Both the position numbers and the translations under genes were made by a program. Under the pieces are notes generated by a model. That model was not told the origin of the DNA. It searched no databases and was given only the letters and a program-made list of their open reading frames with translations. Shown here piece by piece: positions 37,026-45,362 of a DNA stretch of 64,000 nucleotides (its first letter is position 1; each line of letters begins with the position of its first letter). The stretch is from JBFMAI01 sp040755725 (lineage in GTDB: Bacteria; Planctomycetota; Phycisphaerae; UBA1845; Fen-1342). Location: the NCBI GenBank assembly GCA_040755725.1, contig JBFMAI010000011.1:48178-112177 (forward strand), in the 5' to 3' direction.

Positions 37026-37883
37026 TCAGGAGGCGGCGACCGGCGCGGCGTGCCGCTGCTCGGCGTCCCGCGGCGCGGGCCGGCCGAAGTAGAGGAGCAC
37101 CTCGGCGGGGCACTTGTCGAGGACTTTCTGGATCGCCTCGGTTTCCTCGCCGGTGTATTTCTCGTAATTGATGCGGGCGACGTTGCCGGGGACCTCGAAC
37201 ACGTCGGGGGCCAGCCGCTGGCACATCTTGCAGCCGATGCAGCCGACCTTGCAGACGGCCTTGACGGCCTTGGCGGGCTCGCGGTTGGCGCACGCGACGA
37301 CCAGCATTCGCTCCTGCTTGAAGGGGATCAGCTCGATCAGGTCGCGCGGGCAGGCCTTCGCGCACGCCCCGCAGCCGGTACATCTGTCGTAGTTCACGAC
37401 CGGCTTGCCCTCGACCATGTGCAGGGCGTCGAACGTACACGCTCGGGCGCAGTCGCCATAGCCCAGGCAGCCGTAGACGCAGGCTTGCGTGACGCCGACG
37501 ACGTTGGCCTCGACGCAGCTCTCGACGCCTTCGTAGGGCACGACGCCGAGCTTGTCGGTCGTCTTGGCACCGCAGTGGATGACCGGGCGGATCGGCGCGG
37601 TGGCGACGACCTCGATGCCGAGGATGGCGGCGACCTTGGTCGCCACGTCGGAGCCGCCGACGGGGCAACCGTCGCACTTGGCCCGCTGCTCGACGACGGC
37701 CTTGGCGAAGTCGGCGCAGCCGGCGAAGCCGCAGCCGCCGCAATTGGCCGACGGCAGCACTTCGGCGACCTGCCCGATGCGGGGGTCTTCGTCGACGCGG
37801 AGCTTCTCCTTGGCGACGCCGAGCAGGCCGGCGGCCAGGAGCGTGAGGGCGAACAACACAATGGCGGCCAGGAGGATGGTCAT
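37026..37883 (-). CDS. rnfB: Rnf complex subunit B (polyferredoxin)
   Basis: The protein has 285 residues. An N-terminal membrane anchor (about 1-24) is followed by the Rnf-specific four-Cys cluster motif (NCGGCGFAGCADF and KCDGC). Two classical 4Fe-4S ferredoxin motifs come next (CVYGCLGYGDCARAC and CTGCGACAKACP). A third Cys-rich ferredoxin-like segment near the C-terminus reads CKVGCIGCKMC. RnfB takes electrons from ferredoxin and passes them into the membrane complex. It is the last gene of the rnfCDGEAB operon. A 116-bp gap with two strong hairpins separates it from rnfA. Confidence 0.95.
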   Translation of the reverse strand: MTILLAAIVLFALTLLAAGLLGVAKEKLRVDEDPRIGQVAEVLPSANCGGCGFAGCADFAKAVVEQRAKCDGCPVGGSDVATKVAAILGIEVVATAPIRPVIHCGAKTTDKLGVVPYEGVESCVEANVVGVTQACVYGCLGYGDCARACTFDALHMVEGKPVVNYDRCTGCGACAKACPRDLIELIPFKQERMLVVACANREPAKAVKAVCKVGCIGCKMCQRLAPDVFEVPGNVARINYEKYTGEETEAIQKVLDKCPAEVLLYFGRPAPRDAEQRHAAPVAAS

Positions 37884-37924
37884 GCTGCACTCTCAGATAT
37901 CGGCTCTTAAAGCGCCGATCGGAA

Positions 37925-37972
37925 CCCCGCACGCCGGTGCGGGGCCAAGCGGCCCGCCACTTGCGTGGCGGG
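37925..37972. repeat. Two tandem hairpins in the rnfA-rnfB gap
   Basis: CCCCGCAC-GCCG-GTGCGGGG (37925-37944) and CCCGCCAC-TTGC-GTGGCGGG (37953-37972) are perfect 8-bp stems with tetraloops. The first recurs at 62753-62772. They may be dispersed palindromic elements, or they may tune rnfB expression or protect mRNA ends. Confidence 0.7.
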
Positions 37973-37999
37973 TTCTGTTCGTCGTCGCGTCTGACACGT

Positions 38000-38620
38000 C
38001 TACTTCCCAATCCCCGCGAAGCCCTGGAACGCCAGCGCGAGGATGCACGCGGTCAGCAGCGTGATCCCGGCGCCCTGGAGCGCCTTGGGGACGTTGCTGT
38101 AGCGCAGGTGCTCCCGGATGCCGGCCATGATTGTGATCGCCATGGCGAAGCCGACGCCGCCACCGAAGGCGAAGATCGCGGACTTCAGCAGGCTGCTCTG
38201 ATAGGTCTCGTTCATGTCGATCAGCAGGCAGGCGCCGAGGATCGCGCAGTTGGTCGTAATCAGCGGCAGGAACACGCCGAAGGCCGTGTACAGGGCCGGG
38301 AAGAACTTCTTGAGGTACATCTCGACGAGCTGCACCATCGCCGCGATGACCATGATGAACACGACGTACTTCAGGACGTACAGGGCGCCCGGGTTGCCGA
38401 GCAGCTTGGCCCCGATGGGCGTCAGGAGGCCGTGCACGATCAGCCAGGTCACCACGCCGGAGATCGTCATGACGAACGTCACGGCGCAGCCCATGCCGAA
38501 GGCCATGTCCACCTTGCGGGACACGCCCAGGAAGGGGCAGATGCCGAGGAACTGGGCGAAGACGAAGTTATTGACCAGCACCACGCCCAGGAACACGCCG
38601 ATGAGCGCCCCGAAGTCCAT
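38000..38620 (-). CDS. rnfA: Rnf complex subunit A (membrane protein)
   Basis: The start is ATG 38620, six bases from GGGAGG and overlapping the rnfE stop codon, giving 206 residues. There are six transmembrane helices. The RnfA/NqrE signature LVNNFVFAQFLGICPFLGVS lies near the N-terminus, and ITTNCAILGACLL in helix 4. The two conserved Cys of these segments are thought to hold a shared Fe-S centre with RnfE in the membrane. Together with RnfE it forms the inverted pair at the heart of the ion-pumping complex. Confidence 0.96.
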   Translation of the reverse strand: MDFGALIGVFLGVVLVNNFVFAQFLGICPFLGVSRKVDMAFGMGCAVTFVMTISGVVTWLIVHGLLTPIGAKLLGNPGALYVLKYVVFIMVIAAMVQLVEMYLKKFFPALYTAFGVFLPLITTNCAILGACLLIDMNETYQSSLLKSAIFAFGGGVGFAMAITIMAGIREHLRYSNVPKALQGAGITLLTACILALAFQGFAGIGK

Positions 38621-39264
38621 CACGCACCTCCCTTCGCGCCCCGCGCGCGAATCTGGTTCACGATGCCGATGACGATCCCCAGCGTCAGGAACGCCCCCGG
38701 CGGCATGATCATGATGACCCAGGCGTGCGGCTCAAAGACCTTGGCGTCGAGGTGCCAGGCCCAGCCGGCGTCGCGGAGGATCGTGATGCCGCCCGAGCCG
38801 AGCAGCTCGCGGACGCTGGCCAGGATGCACAGGGCCAGCGTGAACCCGATGCCGCAGCCCCAGGCGTCGGCCAGCGACCGCCACACGCTCGACTTGATCG
38901 CCACCATCTCCGCCCGGGCAATGATGATGCAGTTGACGATGATCAGCGGGACGAACGGCCCGAGCTTCTTGCTGACCTCGAAGACGTAGGCCCGCAGGGT
39001 GAGGTCGGCGATCGTCACGAACGTGGCGATGGTCAGGGTGAAGATCAGGATGCGAACGTGCGGCTGGATTTTGTTCCGCAGCAGGCTGGTGATCAGGTTC
39101 GACATCGTGAGCACGAAGATCACCGCCGCCCCCATGACCAGCGCGTTCTCGACCGAGTTGCTGACGGCCAGCGTCGGGCACATGCCCAGGAGCTGGACCA
39201 GCACCGGGTTGTTGTCGAGCAGGCCGGACTTGAATTGCTGCAAGTTCGTTGTCGGGGCCGCCAT
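38620..39264 (-). CDS. rnfE: Rnf complex subunit E (membrane protein)
   Basis: The start is ATG 39264 behind GAGGAG, giving 214 residues. There are six transmembrane helices. The conserved block LLDNNPVLVQLLGMCPTLAVSNSVENAL and, in the inverted half, IIVNCIIIARAEM match the RnfE/NqrD family. The Cys in LGMCP and VNC pair with those of RnfA. The gene overlaps rnfA by the stop/start junction, which points to translational coupling and balanced synthesis of the two subunits. Confidence 0.95.
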   Translation of the reverse strand: MAAPTTNLQQFKSGLLDNNPVLVQLLGMCPTLAVSNSVENALVMGAAVIFVLTMSNLITSLLRNKIQPHVRILIFTLTIATFVTIADLTLRAYVFEVSKKLGPFVPLIIVNCIIIARAEMVAIKSSVWRSLADAWGCGIGFTLALCILASVRELLGSGGITILRDAGWAWHLDAKVFEPHAWVIMIMPPGAFLTLGIVIGIVNQIRARGAKGGA

Positions 39265-39290
39265 ACACTGCTCCTCACGCTGCCCGCCGC

Positions 39291-39863
39291 CTACGGCGTC
39301 GGCAGCTTGGACCGGACGCGCTCGATCGCGTCGTTGACGATCTTGGTGACGGCATCGCTTGAGATCGTTGCGCCGGTAATCGCCTGAATCTCGTTGCGCG
39401 CGAGGTCGCGCTTCTGCTTGACCCGCACGACCTTGACCGTGGCCTTCAGGCCGCGGAACTGCTCCGGCCAGGCGTCCTCGCCTTCGCCGGCGATCTTGTT
39501 GCCCAGGCCGGGGGTCTCCACGTTGTCGATGACTTTGATGCCCGTGATGGTGCCGCCGTCCGCCGACAGGCCGATCACCAGGCGGATCTTGTCGGCAAAG
39601 CCCAGGCCGACGGCGTCGATGGCCCACCCCGCGACGCGCCCGTCGCCGCCCTGGCACTTGAACACGTCGCGGTCGTACCCCGCGATTGGGACCGGCTCGC
39701 TGCGCTCGGTGCCGGGGACGACCTCCCCGATGGCCTCATTCAGCGCGCGGTCCTGGTTCTCCTTGATGCGGCCGGAGAAGGAGGTCTGGGCTCCGGCGAG
39801 CAACACGGCGAACACCGCCCCGAGCACCAGCACCAGCCACGATTCGTTGATGAACTTCTTCAT
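39291..39863 (-). CDS. rnfG: Rnf complex subunit G (FMN-carrying)
   Basis: The start is ATG 39863 (MKKFINES), the usual RnfG beginning; a GTG seven codons upstream is possible. The product has 190 residues. One N-terminal helix anchors it and the rest faces the periplasm. The covalent flavin site is the Thr of ITGATISSDAVT near the C-terminus, the [ST]-G-A-T motif where ApbE-type transferases attach FMN. The GLGFADKIRLVIGLSADGGTITGIKVIDNVETPG region is also typical. No apbE gene is in the window. It lies 26 bp before rnfE and 45 bp after rnfD. Confidence 0.94.
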   Translation of the reverse strand: MKKFINESWLVLVLGAVFAVLLAGAQTSFSGRIKENQDRALNEAIGEVVPGTERSEPVPIAGYDRDVFKCQGGDGRVAGWAIDAVGLGFADKIRLVIGLSADGGTITGIKVIDNVETPGLGNKIAGEGEDAWPEQFRGLKATVKVVRVKQKRDLARNEIQAITGATISSDAVTKIVNDAIERVRSKLPTP

Positions 39864-39908
39864 GGGTTTTCCGCCGTCAGGCACTCCGCCTCTGTCGGTC
39901 CGGCTCGG

Positions 39909-40958
39909 TCACGCCTGCACATGTCCGCCATAGGGCTTCGGCGTCGTCCACCGCTCAATCAGCGGCGTAATCGCGTTCATGATGAGGACCGCGTACATCA
40001 CGCCCTCGGGATAGCCGCCGAGCAGGCGAATCAGCATGATGATTACCCCGACGCCGGCGCCGAAGATCAGCCGGCCCCACGGGGTGACCGGGGCGCCGAC
40101 ATAGTCAGTGGCGATGAAGAAGGCGCCGAACATCAAGGCGCCGCTGTTAAGGTGGTAAAGCACGCCGTGGGCCACGCCGCCCGGGTACTTGCCCGGCGCG
40201 ACCGCGTGAGCGATCGCGGTGAACGCGGCCGCGGCGACGAGCACGCCCAGCGGTTGTCGCCAGTCGGCGACGCCCCGGATCACCAGGTACAAACCGCCGA
40301 TCAGCGCGGCCAGGGCACTCGTCTCCCCCACGCAGCCGCCGACCTTGCCGACGAAGAGGTCCCACAACGCCGCCAGGGGGGCGGCGTGGAACTTGGCGGC
40401 GGCCAGCGGCGTGGCCATCGTCACCCCGTCGATGGTGGCGTCGCCGATGCGGTGCAACGTGCCGGGCTCCAACCACGTGGTCATGGCGACGGGGAAGCAG
40501 ATCATCAGGAACGCCCGGCCGACCATGGCGGGGTTGAAAAGATTGTGGCCCAGCCCGCCAAAGACCATCTTCGCCAGCCCAATCGCCACCACGCCGCCGA
40601 TGAACGCCTGATACAGCCGCAGCGACGGCGGCAGCGAGAACGCCAGGATCATGCCGGTGACGATCGCGGAGCCGTCGGCCAGCGAAACCTGGCTGTGGCC
40701 GCGGGTCCAGTTGAAGACACCCTCCGTGATGAGACACGCGGCGACGACGGTGACCGTCAGCCAAACCGCGTTCCAGTGGTAGCACCACACCGCCACCACG
40801 AAGAGCGGAACCATCGCCAGGACGACCTCGAACATGATCCGGCGGGTCGTCACGCCCGAAGCCAGGTGCGGCGCCGAGCTGACCAGAAAGCCGCGCGGGC
40901 CGGTCTCTTCCTTGATGGGCAGCGGCGTTGGGGCCGCCGCGGGGGTTGCGTCACTCAT
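39909..40958 (-). CDS. rnfD: Rnf complex subunit D (FMN-carrying membrane protein)
   Basis: The start is ATG 40958, giving 349 residues; the open frame upstream lies in a repeat-rich gap. About nine transmembrane helices are present. The flavin-attachment segment is DGVTMATPLAAAK, equivalent to the NqrB/RnfD [SD]-G-x-[TS]-x-A-T-P-L motif. The N-terminal block SSAPHLASGVTTRRIMFEVVLAMVP and LGHNLFNPAMVGRAFLMICFP are family hallmarks. RnfD works with RnfG in moving electrons across the membrane during ion pumping. Confidence 0.95.
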   Translation of the reverse strand: MSDATPAAAPTPLPIKEETGPRGFLVSSAPHLASGVTTRRIMFEVVLAMVPLFVVAVWCYHWNAVWLTVTVVAACLITEGVFNWTRGHSQVSLADGSAIVTGMILAFSLPPSLRLYQAFIGGVVAIGLAKMVFGGLGHNLFNPAMVGRAFLMICFPVAMTTWLEPGTLHRIGDATIDGVTMATPLAAAKFHAAPLAALWDLFVGKVGGCVGETSALAALIGGLYLVIRGVADWRQPLGVLVAAAAFTAIAHAVAPGKYPGGVAHGVLYHLNSGALMFGAFFIATDYVGAPVTPWGRLIFGAGVGVIIMLIRLLGGYPEGVMYAVLIMNAITPLIERWTTPKPYGGHVQA

Positions 40959-40980
40959 GGACGTCTCGGCTCCCTTGTGA

Positions 40981-41052
40981 CACCGGCCTTGTGCCGGTGG
41001 TGATCTCAACGTCTGTGCGGCACCAGCCAATGGCCGGTGCGCTCAACGCCGG
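40981..41052. repeat. Hairpins and a dispersed repeat in the rnfC-rnfD gap
   Basis: CACCGGC-CTTGT-GCCGGTG (40981-40999) and GCACC-x-GCC / GGC-x-GGTGC (41020-41040) form hairpins. GGCCGGTGCGCTCAACGCCG (41032-41051) differs by two bases from 6390-6409. The 139-bp gap is the longest within the operon. Confidence 0.6.
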
Positions 41053-41097
41053 ACGCGGAGGTCCGGCGCCGCAGCCATCGGCCACGGGGGGCCGCCG

Positions 41098-42501
41098 CTA
41101 CTTGGCGGCCTTGCGCTGCACCTGCACGTGCCGCCACTCGGCCTTGCCGGCGCGGATGTACTGCGCGAGCGGAATCTGCGCCGGACACACGAACGCACAA
41201 CAACCGCACTCGCAGCACGCGTTCATGTCATACCGGTTCGCCGAGTCCCAGTCCCGATGCTTGACCGCATGCGCGATCTTCGTCGGCGACAGGTGCAGCG
41301 GGCAGTTGTCGATGCATCGCCCGCAGCGGACGCAGGGGCTCTCCTGCCACCGGGCGGTTTCTTCGGCGATCATCACCGTGACGCCGCCGACGCCTTTGAT
41401 GAGCGGCACGTCGAGCGTCGGCACGGTCGGTCCCATCATCGGGCCGCCGGCCAACACCTTGACGGCCATGTCGGTGACGCCGCCGGCGCACGAGTCAATG
41501 AACTCGCGCAGCGACGTGCCGACGGGGGCCAGCCAGTTGCCCGGCTTCTTCACGCCGAGGCCGGTGATCGTGACGACGCGGTGCGTGAACGGCTGGCCGC
41601 GGACGACCGCCCGGGCAATGCCGTGCGCCGTCGCGACGTTCACCACGACCACGCCGACGTCCAGCGGCAGGCCCTTTGGCGCGCTCGGCACGATACGTCC
41701 CAGCACCGCCGGTATGAGCTGCCGTTCGCCGCCCATCGGGTACTTCGTCGCACAGACCACGACGTCGACGTTCGGTCGCCCGGCCGCCGCCTGCCGCATC
41801 GCTGCGATCGCGTCCGGTTTGTTCTCTTCGATGGCGATCAGCGCTCGCTGAGCGCCGGCCGCGTGCATGGCGAGCTGCATCCCGACGACGATCGCCTCGG
41901 GGCATTCGAGCATGAGGCGATGGTCGGCGGTCAGGTACGGCTCGCACTCCGCCCCGTTGAGCACGACCGTGTCCACCGGCCGCTGGGGGTTGCGCTTGAG
42001 CTTGAAATACGTCGGGAACGTCGCCCCGCCCATGCCGACCAACCCCGCCTCACGAATCTTCTGAATGATCTCCTCGGGGTCGTACTTCGTCGGCTCCACG
42101 CCGCCCCAGTTGCGATCGAGGAATTGCTCAAGGAAGTTCGGCGGCAGGGCCTCGCCGTCGGCGGCGGGCTTGATCGGGATGGCATCGCAGCGCCGACCGC
42201 CCGGCCCCGGCAGCAGCGTCACCGCCGTCATCCCGGTGGTCCCCGCCAACGACGCGTGAATGGGTGCGGACACCGGGTGCGCCACGTCGCCGATCTTCTG
42301 GCCGAACGCGACGGATTCGCGGGGTTTGACCGTGGGTTCGCACGGCGCCCCGATGTGCTGGGACATCGGGATCAATAACTCGCCTTTGGGCGTAAAAAGC
42401 TGAATGGGCGCGGTTTCGGAGTACTTCTTGCGGTGCGGCGGATGAATACCCCGATCAAAGGACTTCAGCCCTTTGAACCGTTCCACGAGCGTCCCGATCA
42501 T
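41098..42501 (-). CDS. rnfC: Rnf complex subunit C (NADH-binding, 2x 4Fe-4S)
   Basis: The start is ATG 42501 with GGAGG eight bases upstream, giving 467 residues. The NADH/FMN-binding domain is homologous to the 51-kDa subunit of complex I and has GLVGMGGATFPTYFKL and NGAECEPYLTADHRLM. The SLBB-like fold region follows, then two 4Fe-4S motifs, CVRCGRCIDNCP and CCECGCCAFVCP. RnfC is the peripheral subunit that exchanges electrons with NAD. It is the first true rnf gene of the CDGEAB order known from clostridial and acetogen operons. The start codon overlaps the stop of the upstream small membrane-protein gene (ATGA). Confidence 0.96.
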   Translation of the reverse strand: MIGTLVERFKGLKSFDRGIHPPHRKKYSETAPIQLFTPKGELLIPMSQHIGAPCEPTVKPRESVAFGQKIGDVAHPVSAPIHASLAGTTGMTAVTLLPGPGGRRCDAIPIKPAADGEALPPNFLEQFLDRNWGGVEPTKYDPEEIIQKIREAGLVGMGGATFPTYFKLKRNPQRPVDTVVLNGAECEPYLTADHRLMLECPEAIVVGMQLAMHAAGAQRALIAIEENKPDAIAAMRQAAAGRPNVDVVVCATKYPMGGERQLIPAVLGRIVPSAPKGLPLDVGVVVVNVATAHGIARAVVRGQPFTHRVVTITGLGVKKPGNWLAPVGTSLREFIDSCAGGVTDMAVKVLAGGPMMGPTVPTLDVPLIKGVGGVTVMIAEETARWQESPCVRCGRCIDNCPLHLSPTKIAHAVKHRDWDSANRYDMNACCECGCCAFVCPAQIPLAQYIRAGKAEWRHVQVQRKAAK

Positions 42502-42839
42502 TTCACGCCTCCGTCCGCTGCGTCCCAGCGGCGACGGGCCCAGAACACGAGTCGCGCGAGGCCGACGCCGGCGAAAAACCCGGCGATCGCCCCGCCGGCC
42601 TGCCACCAACCCAGCCAACGACCGCCCGGCCCGGCCAGGTAGTGGCCGGACGCATACGCGCCGCCGATGGCCGTCGCCAGGGGCAGAATGAACACGAGCA
42701 GCACCGCGCCGACGAGAGCGAGGCCGTGATCGTATTCGCGGGTCCCGAACGATTGAAGGTCGGCGTCCGTCGCGAGCGGGCAGCCCTGCCCGTCACGGCA
42801 GTGACCGCAGCCGAGCCAGAAGCGTTCGAGAAAACGCAT
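42498..42839 (-). CDS. RseC-like small membrane protein, first gene of the rnf operon
   Basis: The protein has 113 residues. A Cys-bearing N-terminal segment (LGCGHCRDGQGCPLA, Cys11/14/20) precedes two transmembrane helices (about 41-62 and 78-98) and a basic tail. This plan resembles the SoxR-reducing-system RseC family, members of which often accompany rnf genes, but similarity is by layout rather than a clear motif. Its stop codon overlaps the rnfC start, so it is certainly translated with the operon. It may help assemble Fe-S or flavin centres. The adjacent 240-bp gap (42840-43079) must hold the operon promoter; no clear consensus was seen. Confidence 0.6.
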   Translation of the reverse strand: MRFLERFWLGCGHCRDGQGCPLATDADLQSFGTREYDHGLALVGAVLLVFILPLATAIGGAYASGHYLAGPGGRWLGWWQAGGAIAGFFAGVGLARLVFWARRRWDAADGGVK

Positions 42840-43079
42840 AACATATCATCCTGTGGCCCGCGTTGGAATGGGCGCGGCCGAGTGATCTCAAGGGGGACGG
42901 TGTGGCAAGCGGCGTACCAGCCGGCGCGCGGCCCCGCCCAGCCGCGCTACGACCCTAAGTGACGTTCCAGCAAACGGATAAGTCGCGCGGGGGCGGCCGC
43001 ACGGACCGGTACCGCGCCGGCTGCGGCTGCGTCAGTTGCCACACGATCCCGGGGGACCCGCCGCCGAGCATCGGCCGCG

Positions 43080-45353
43080 CTACAGCCCGCCGCTCCACCA
43101 CTTGGCGATGTCCTGGAACGTCACCAGTACGAAGACGAGCACGATGAGGGCCAGTCCGGCGAGCGTCGTGATGACCTGGACCTTCAAGTTGACGGGTTTC
43201 CCGCGGATCTTCTCGAGCAGCAGAAAGACCATCAGGCCGCCATCGACCACCGGCAGCGGGATGAAGTTGATCACCGCGAGGTTGACGGAGATGTACGCCA
43301 GGAAGAACAGCAGGTCGCCGAACCCGGACTCTGCTTGGGCGACCGCCAATCGCACGATGCCGATCGGTCCCGACACATGTTCGACGCCTACCCCGCCGCT
43401 CTGCGTCACCGTGCCCTTCACGATGCTCTTGAGAATGCGGTACACGCTGACGAGCACATCACCGGTCTTCTTGAGCCCCATGCCGAGCGCGCGCACGGGG
43501 TTTCCGCCGGCGGTCAGGCGTTCCGTGAGCGGCTTGAAGCCCAGCCCCAACTCGTGGTTGTAGATCGCCCGCAGTTGCCACGGGTCGGTGTTGTCCGCGC
43601 GCACGTCAAACGAGCGGCGGACCGTGGCGTGATCCAGCAGGCTCGGGACGTATTCGACCGTGACGGTCTGACCCACATATCGCTCGAGCAGCTTGCGCAC
43701 GGCGGCCACCGCCGGCAAGCTGAGCTTACGGCCGGATTCGGTCACGACGCTGCCGGCCCCGTTGATCGACCGGATGAGGGCGGTAGGGGGGAGGTCAAGC
43801 TCGTTGACCAGGCTGCTGGGAACGCGGAGCAGGCCCGTGGCTTCCTCTTCACCTACACGATAGCGCACCGCCACGGTCGTCCCCGCCGCGGCTTTCAGCG
43901 CCTCGAACACCGCGTGCCAGTTCGGCGTGGGTCGGTCGCCGATCGCCAGCAGCTCGGTGCCGCGCGGCACCCCCAGCTCGGCCGCGGGCGTGTCCGGAAC
44001 CACGTCGGCCACGACCGGCCGCGGATCGTCGCCTCCGAACGCGATCCCCACCTTCGGGGCCGCGGAGCCGAAAACGCGCACCGGGCGCTTGGGCGTCACG
44101 GTGAGCGTGACCGGCTGCCCCACCCGTTCGACGACAACGGAAACCGGCTGGCCGTCCTTCGTCTCGATGCTGCGAATGATGTCGCCGTACAGCGGGTTGG
44201 CGACGTTGTCCCACTGGGCGATGACGTCCCCCGGCTGGAACCCGGCGCGGGCCGCCGGGCTGTTGGGCACGACCTCCTTGATGGCCTGCCGACGCCGAAA
44301 GCCCAGCAAGTGCGTGCTGTCGGCGGCCTCGGCTGCGCTGCCCGAGCCGGATAGCGCAGGCAGCCACTCCAGCACTGCCGGTTGTGTAACCGTGAGCGTC
44401 CGCGTGCCGCCGGCCGCCTGCGGGTCCGGTCGTTCGATGGTCAATTCGAGCGGGCGTCCGCCGCCTCGCTGGAACGCGACCACGATTTCATAGGCGCTGC
44501 GGACCGGCTGGCCGGCGACGTGGGTAATCCGGTCTCCCGCGCGTAGTACGGGGTGCGCAGCAACGTCCGAGCGCGCGACGAGCTCGGTCGTGAGCATGGG
44601 ATCAAGGTCGCGGAGGAAATCGCCGTCGGCCAGCAACCCCGGAGCAACGCGCACGGGCTCGGACAAGGGTTGCCCATCCCGCTCAACGCGGAACGACAGC
44701 GGCTTCTCCGCCAGCAGACGGGCTTCGTAGATGTCCTCGAACGACCGCACGGGCTTGCCGTCGATGGCCAGCACCCGGTCGCCTGGCGCCAGACCGGCTT
44801 CGGACGCCGGGCTGCCCGGTGTGACCTGCCCGATGACCGGCGCGATGGCTTGGCGGCCGAGGAACAGGAACACCACGACGTACAGCAGCACGGCGAACAG
44901 GACGTTGAACACCACGCCCGCCGAAACGACCACCATGCGCCGGCCGACCGACTTGTTGGTGAACGCCCGCGGATCGGTGGTCGTCTTTACTTCACCGGTC
45001 TGCTCGTTGATGAGGATATCGTCCTCCCCCATCATCTTGACGTACCCGCCGAACGGCATCGCGTTCAGGCAGTAGTCCGTCTCGCCGTAGCCCTTCTCCC
45101 GCAGCTTCTCGTGCGTGTATTCCTCCGGCCGGCGTGGTCCGAAGGTGACGCCCTCACCCCGGCGGTAGCCGACCAGCCGCGTGAAGAAGCCGACGGCGAA
45201 GCGCTCGACGCGGACGCCCATCCACTTGGCGGCCAGGAAATGGCCCAGTTCGTGGACGAATATGATGATCGAGAACCCGATGATGACCTTGAGAACGAGG
45301 TAGCCGGTGGACAGCCACTCGAGGAAGGTCGCCGTTACGGAGGCATCGCTCAT
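43080..45353 (-). CDS. rseP: Site-2 protease RseP with an expanded multi-PDZ region
   Basis: At 757 residues this is far longer than the roughly 450 of E. coli RseP. The zinc site HELGH is at 34-38 in the first helix, and the second active-site motif (IPLPVVDGG, Asp704) is near the C-terminus, so the catalytic halves are complete. Between them are at least four PDZ-like units: VIGQVTPGSPASEAGLAPGD, one around VLRAGDRITHVAGQPV, IKEVVPNSPAARAGFQPGD, and VVADVVPDTPAAELGVPRG. It cleaves transmembrane substrates such as anti-sigma factors within the membrane. It lies 9 bp after dxr, the common bacterial pairing. The extra PDZ units may broaden substrate filtering. Confidence 0.93.
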   Translation of the reverse strand: MSDASVTATFLEWLSTGYLVLKVIIGFSIIIFVHELGHFLAAKWMGVRVERFAVGFFTRLVGYRRGEGVTFGPRRPEEYTHEKLREKGYGETDYCLNAMPFGGYVKMMGEDDILINEQTGEVKTTTDPRAFTNKSVGRRMVVVSAGVVFNVLFAVLLYVVVFLFLGRQAIAPVIGQVTPGSPASEAGLAPGDRVLAIDGKPVRSFEDIYEARLLAEKPLSFRVERDGQPLSEPVRVAPGLLADGDFLRDLDPMLTTELVARSDVAAHPVLRAGDRITHVAGQPVRSAYEIVVAFQRGGGRPLELTIERPDPQAAGGTRTLTVTQPAVLEWLPALSGSGSAAEAADSTHLLGFRRRQAIKEVVPNSPAARAGFQPGDVIAQWDNVANPLYGDIIRSIETKDGQPVSVVVERVGQPVTLTVTPKRPVRVFGSAAPKVGIAFGGDDPRPVVADVVPDTPAAELGVPRGTELLAIGDRPTPNWHAVFEALKAAAGTTVAVRYRVGEEEATGLLRVPSSLVNELDLPPTALIRSINGAGSVVTESGRKLSLPAVAAVRKLLERYVGQTVTVEYVPSLLDHATVRRSFDVRADNTDPWQLRAIYNHELGLGFKPLTERLTAGGNPVRALGMGLKKTGDVLVSVYRILKSIVKGTVTQSGGVGVEHVSGPIGIVRLAVAQAESGFGDLLFFLAYISVNLAVINFIPLPVVDGGLMVFLLLEKIRGKPVNLKVQVITTLAGLALIVLVFVLVTFQDIAKWWSGGL

Positions 45354-45362
45354 ATCGGGGGC

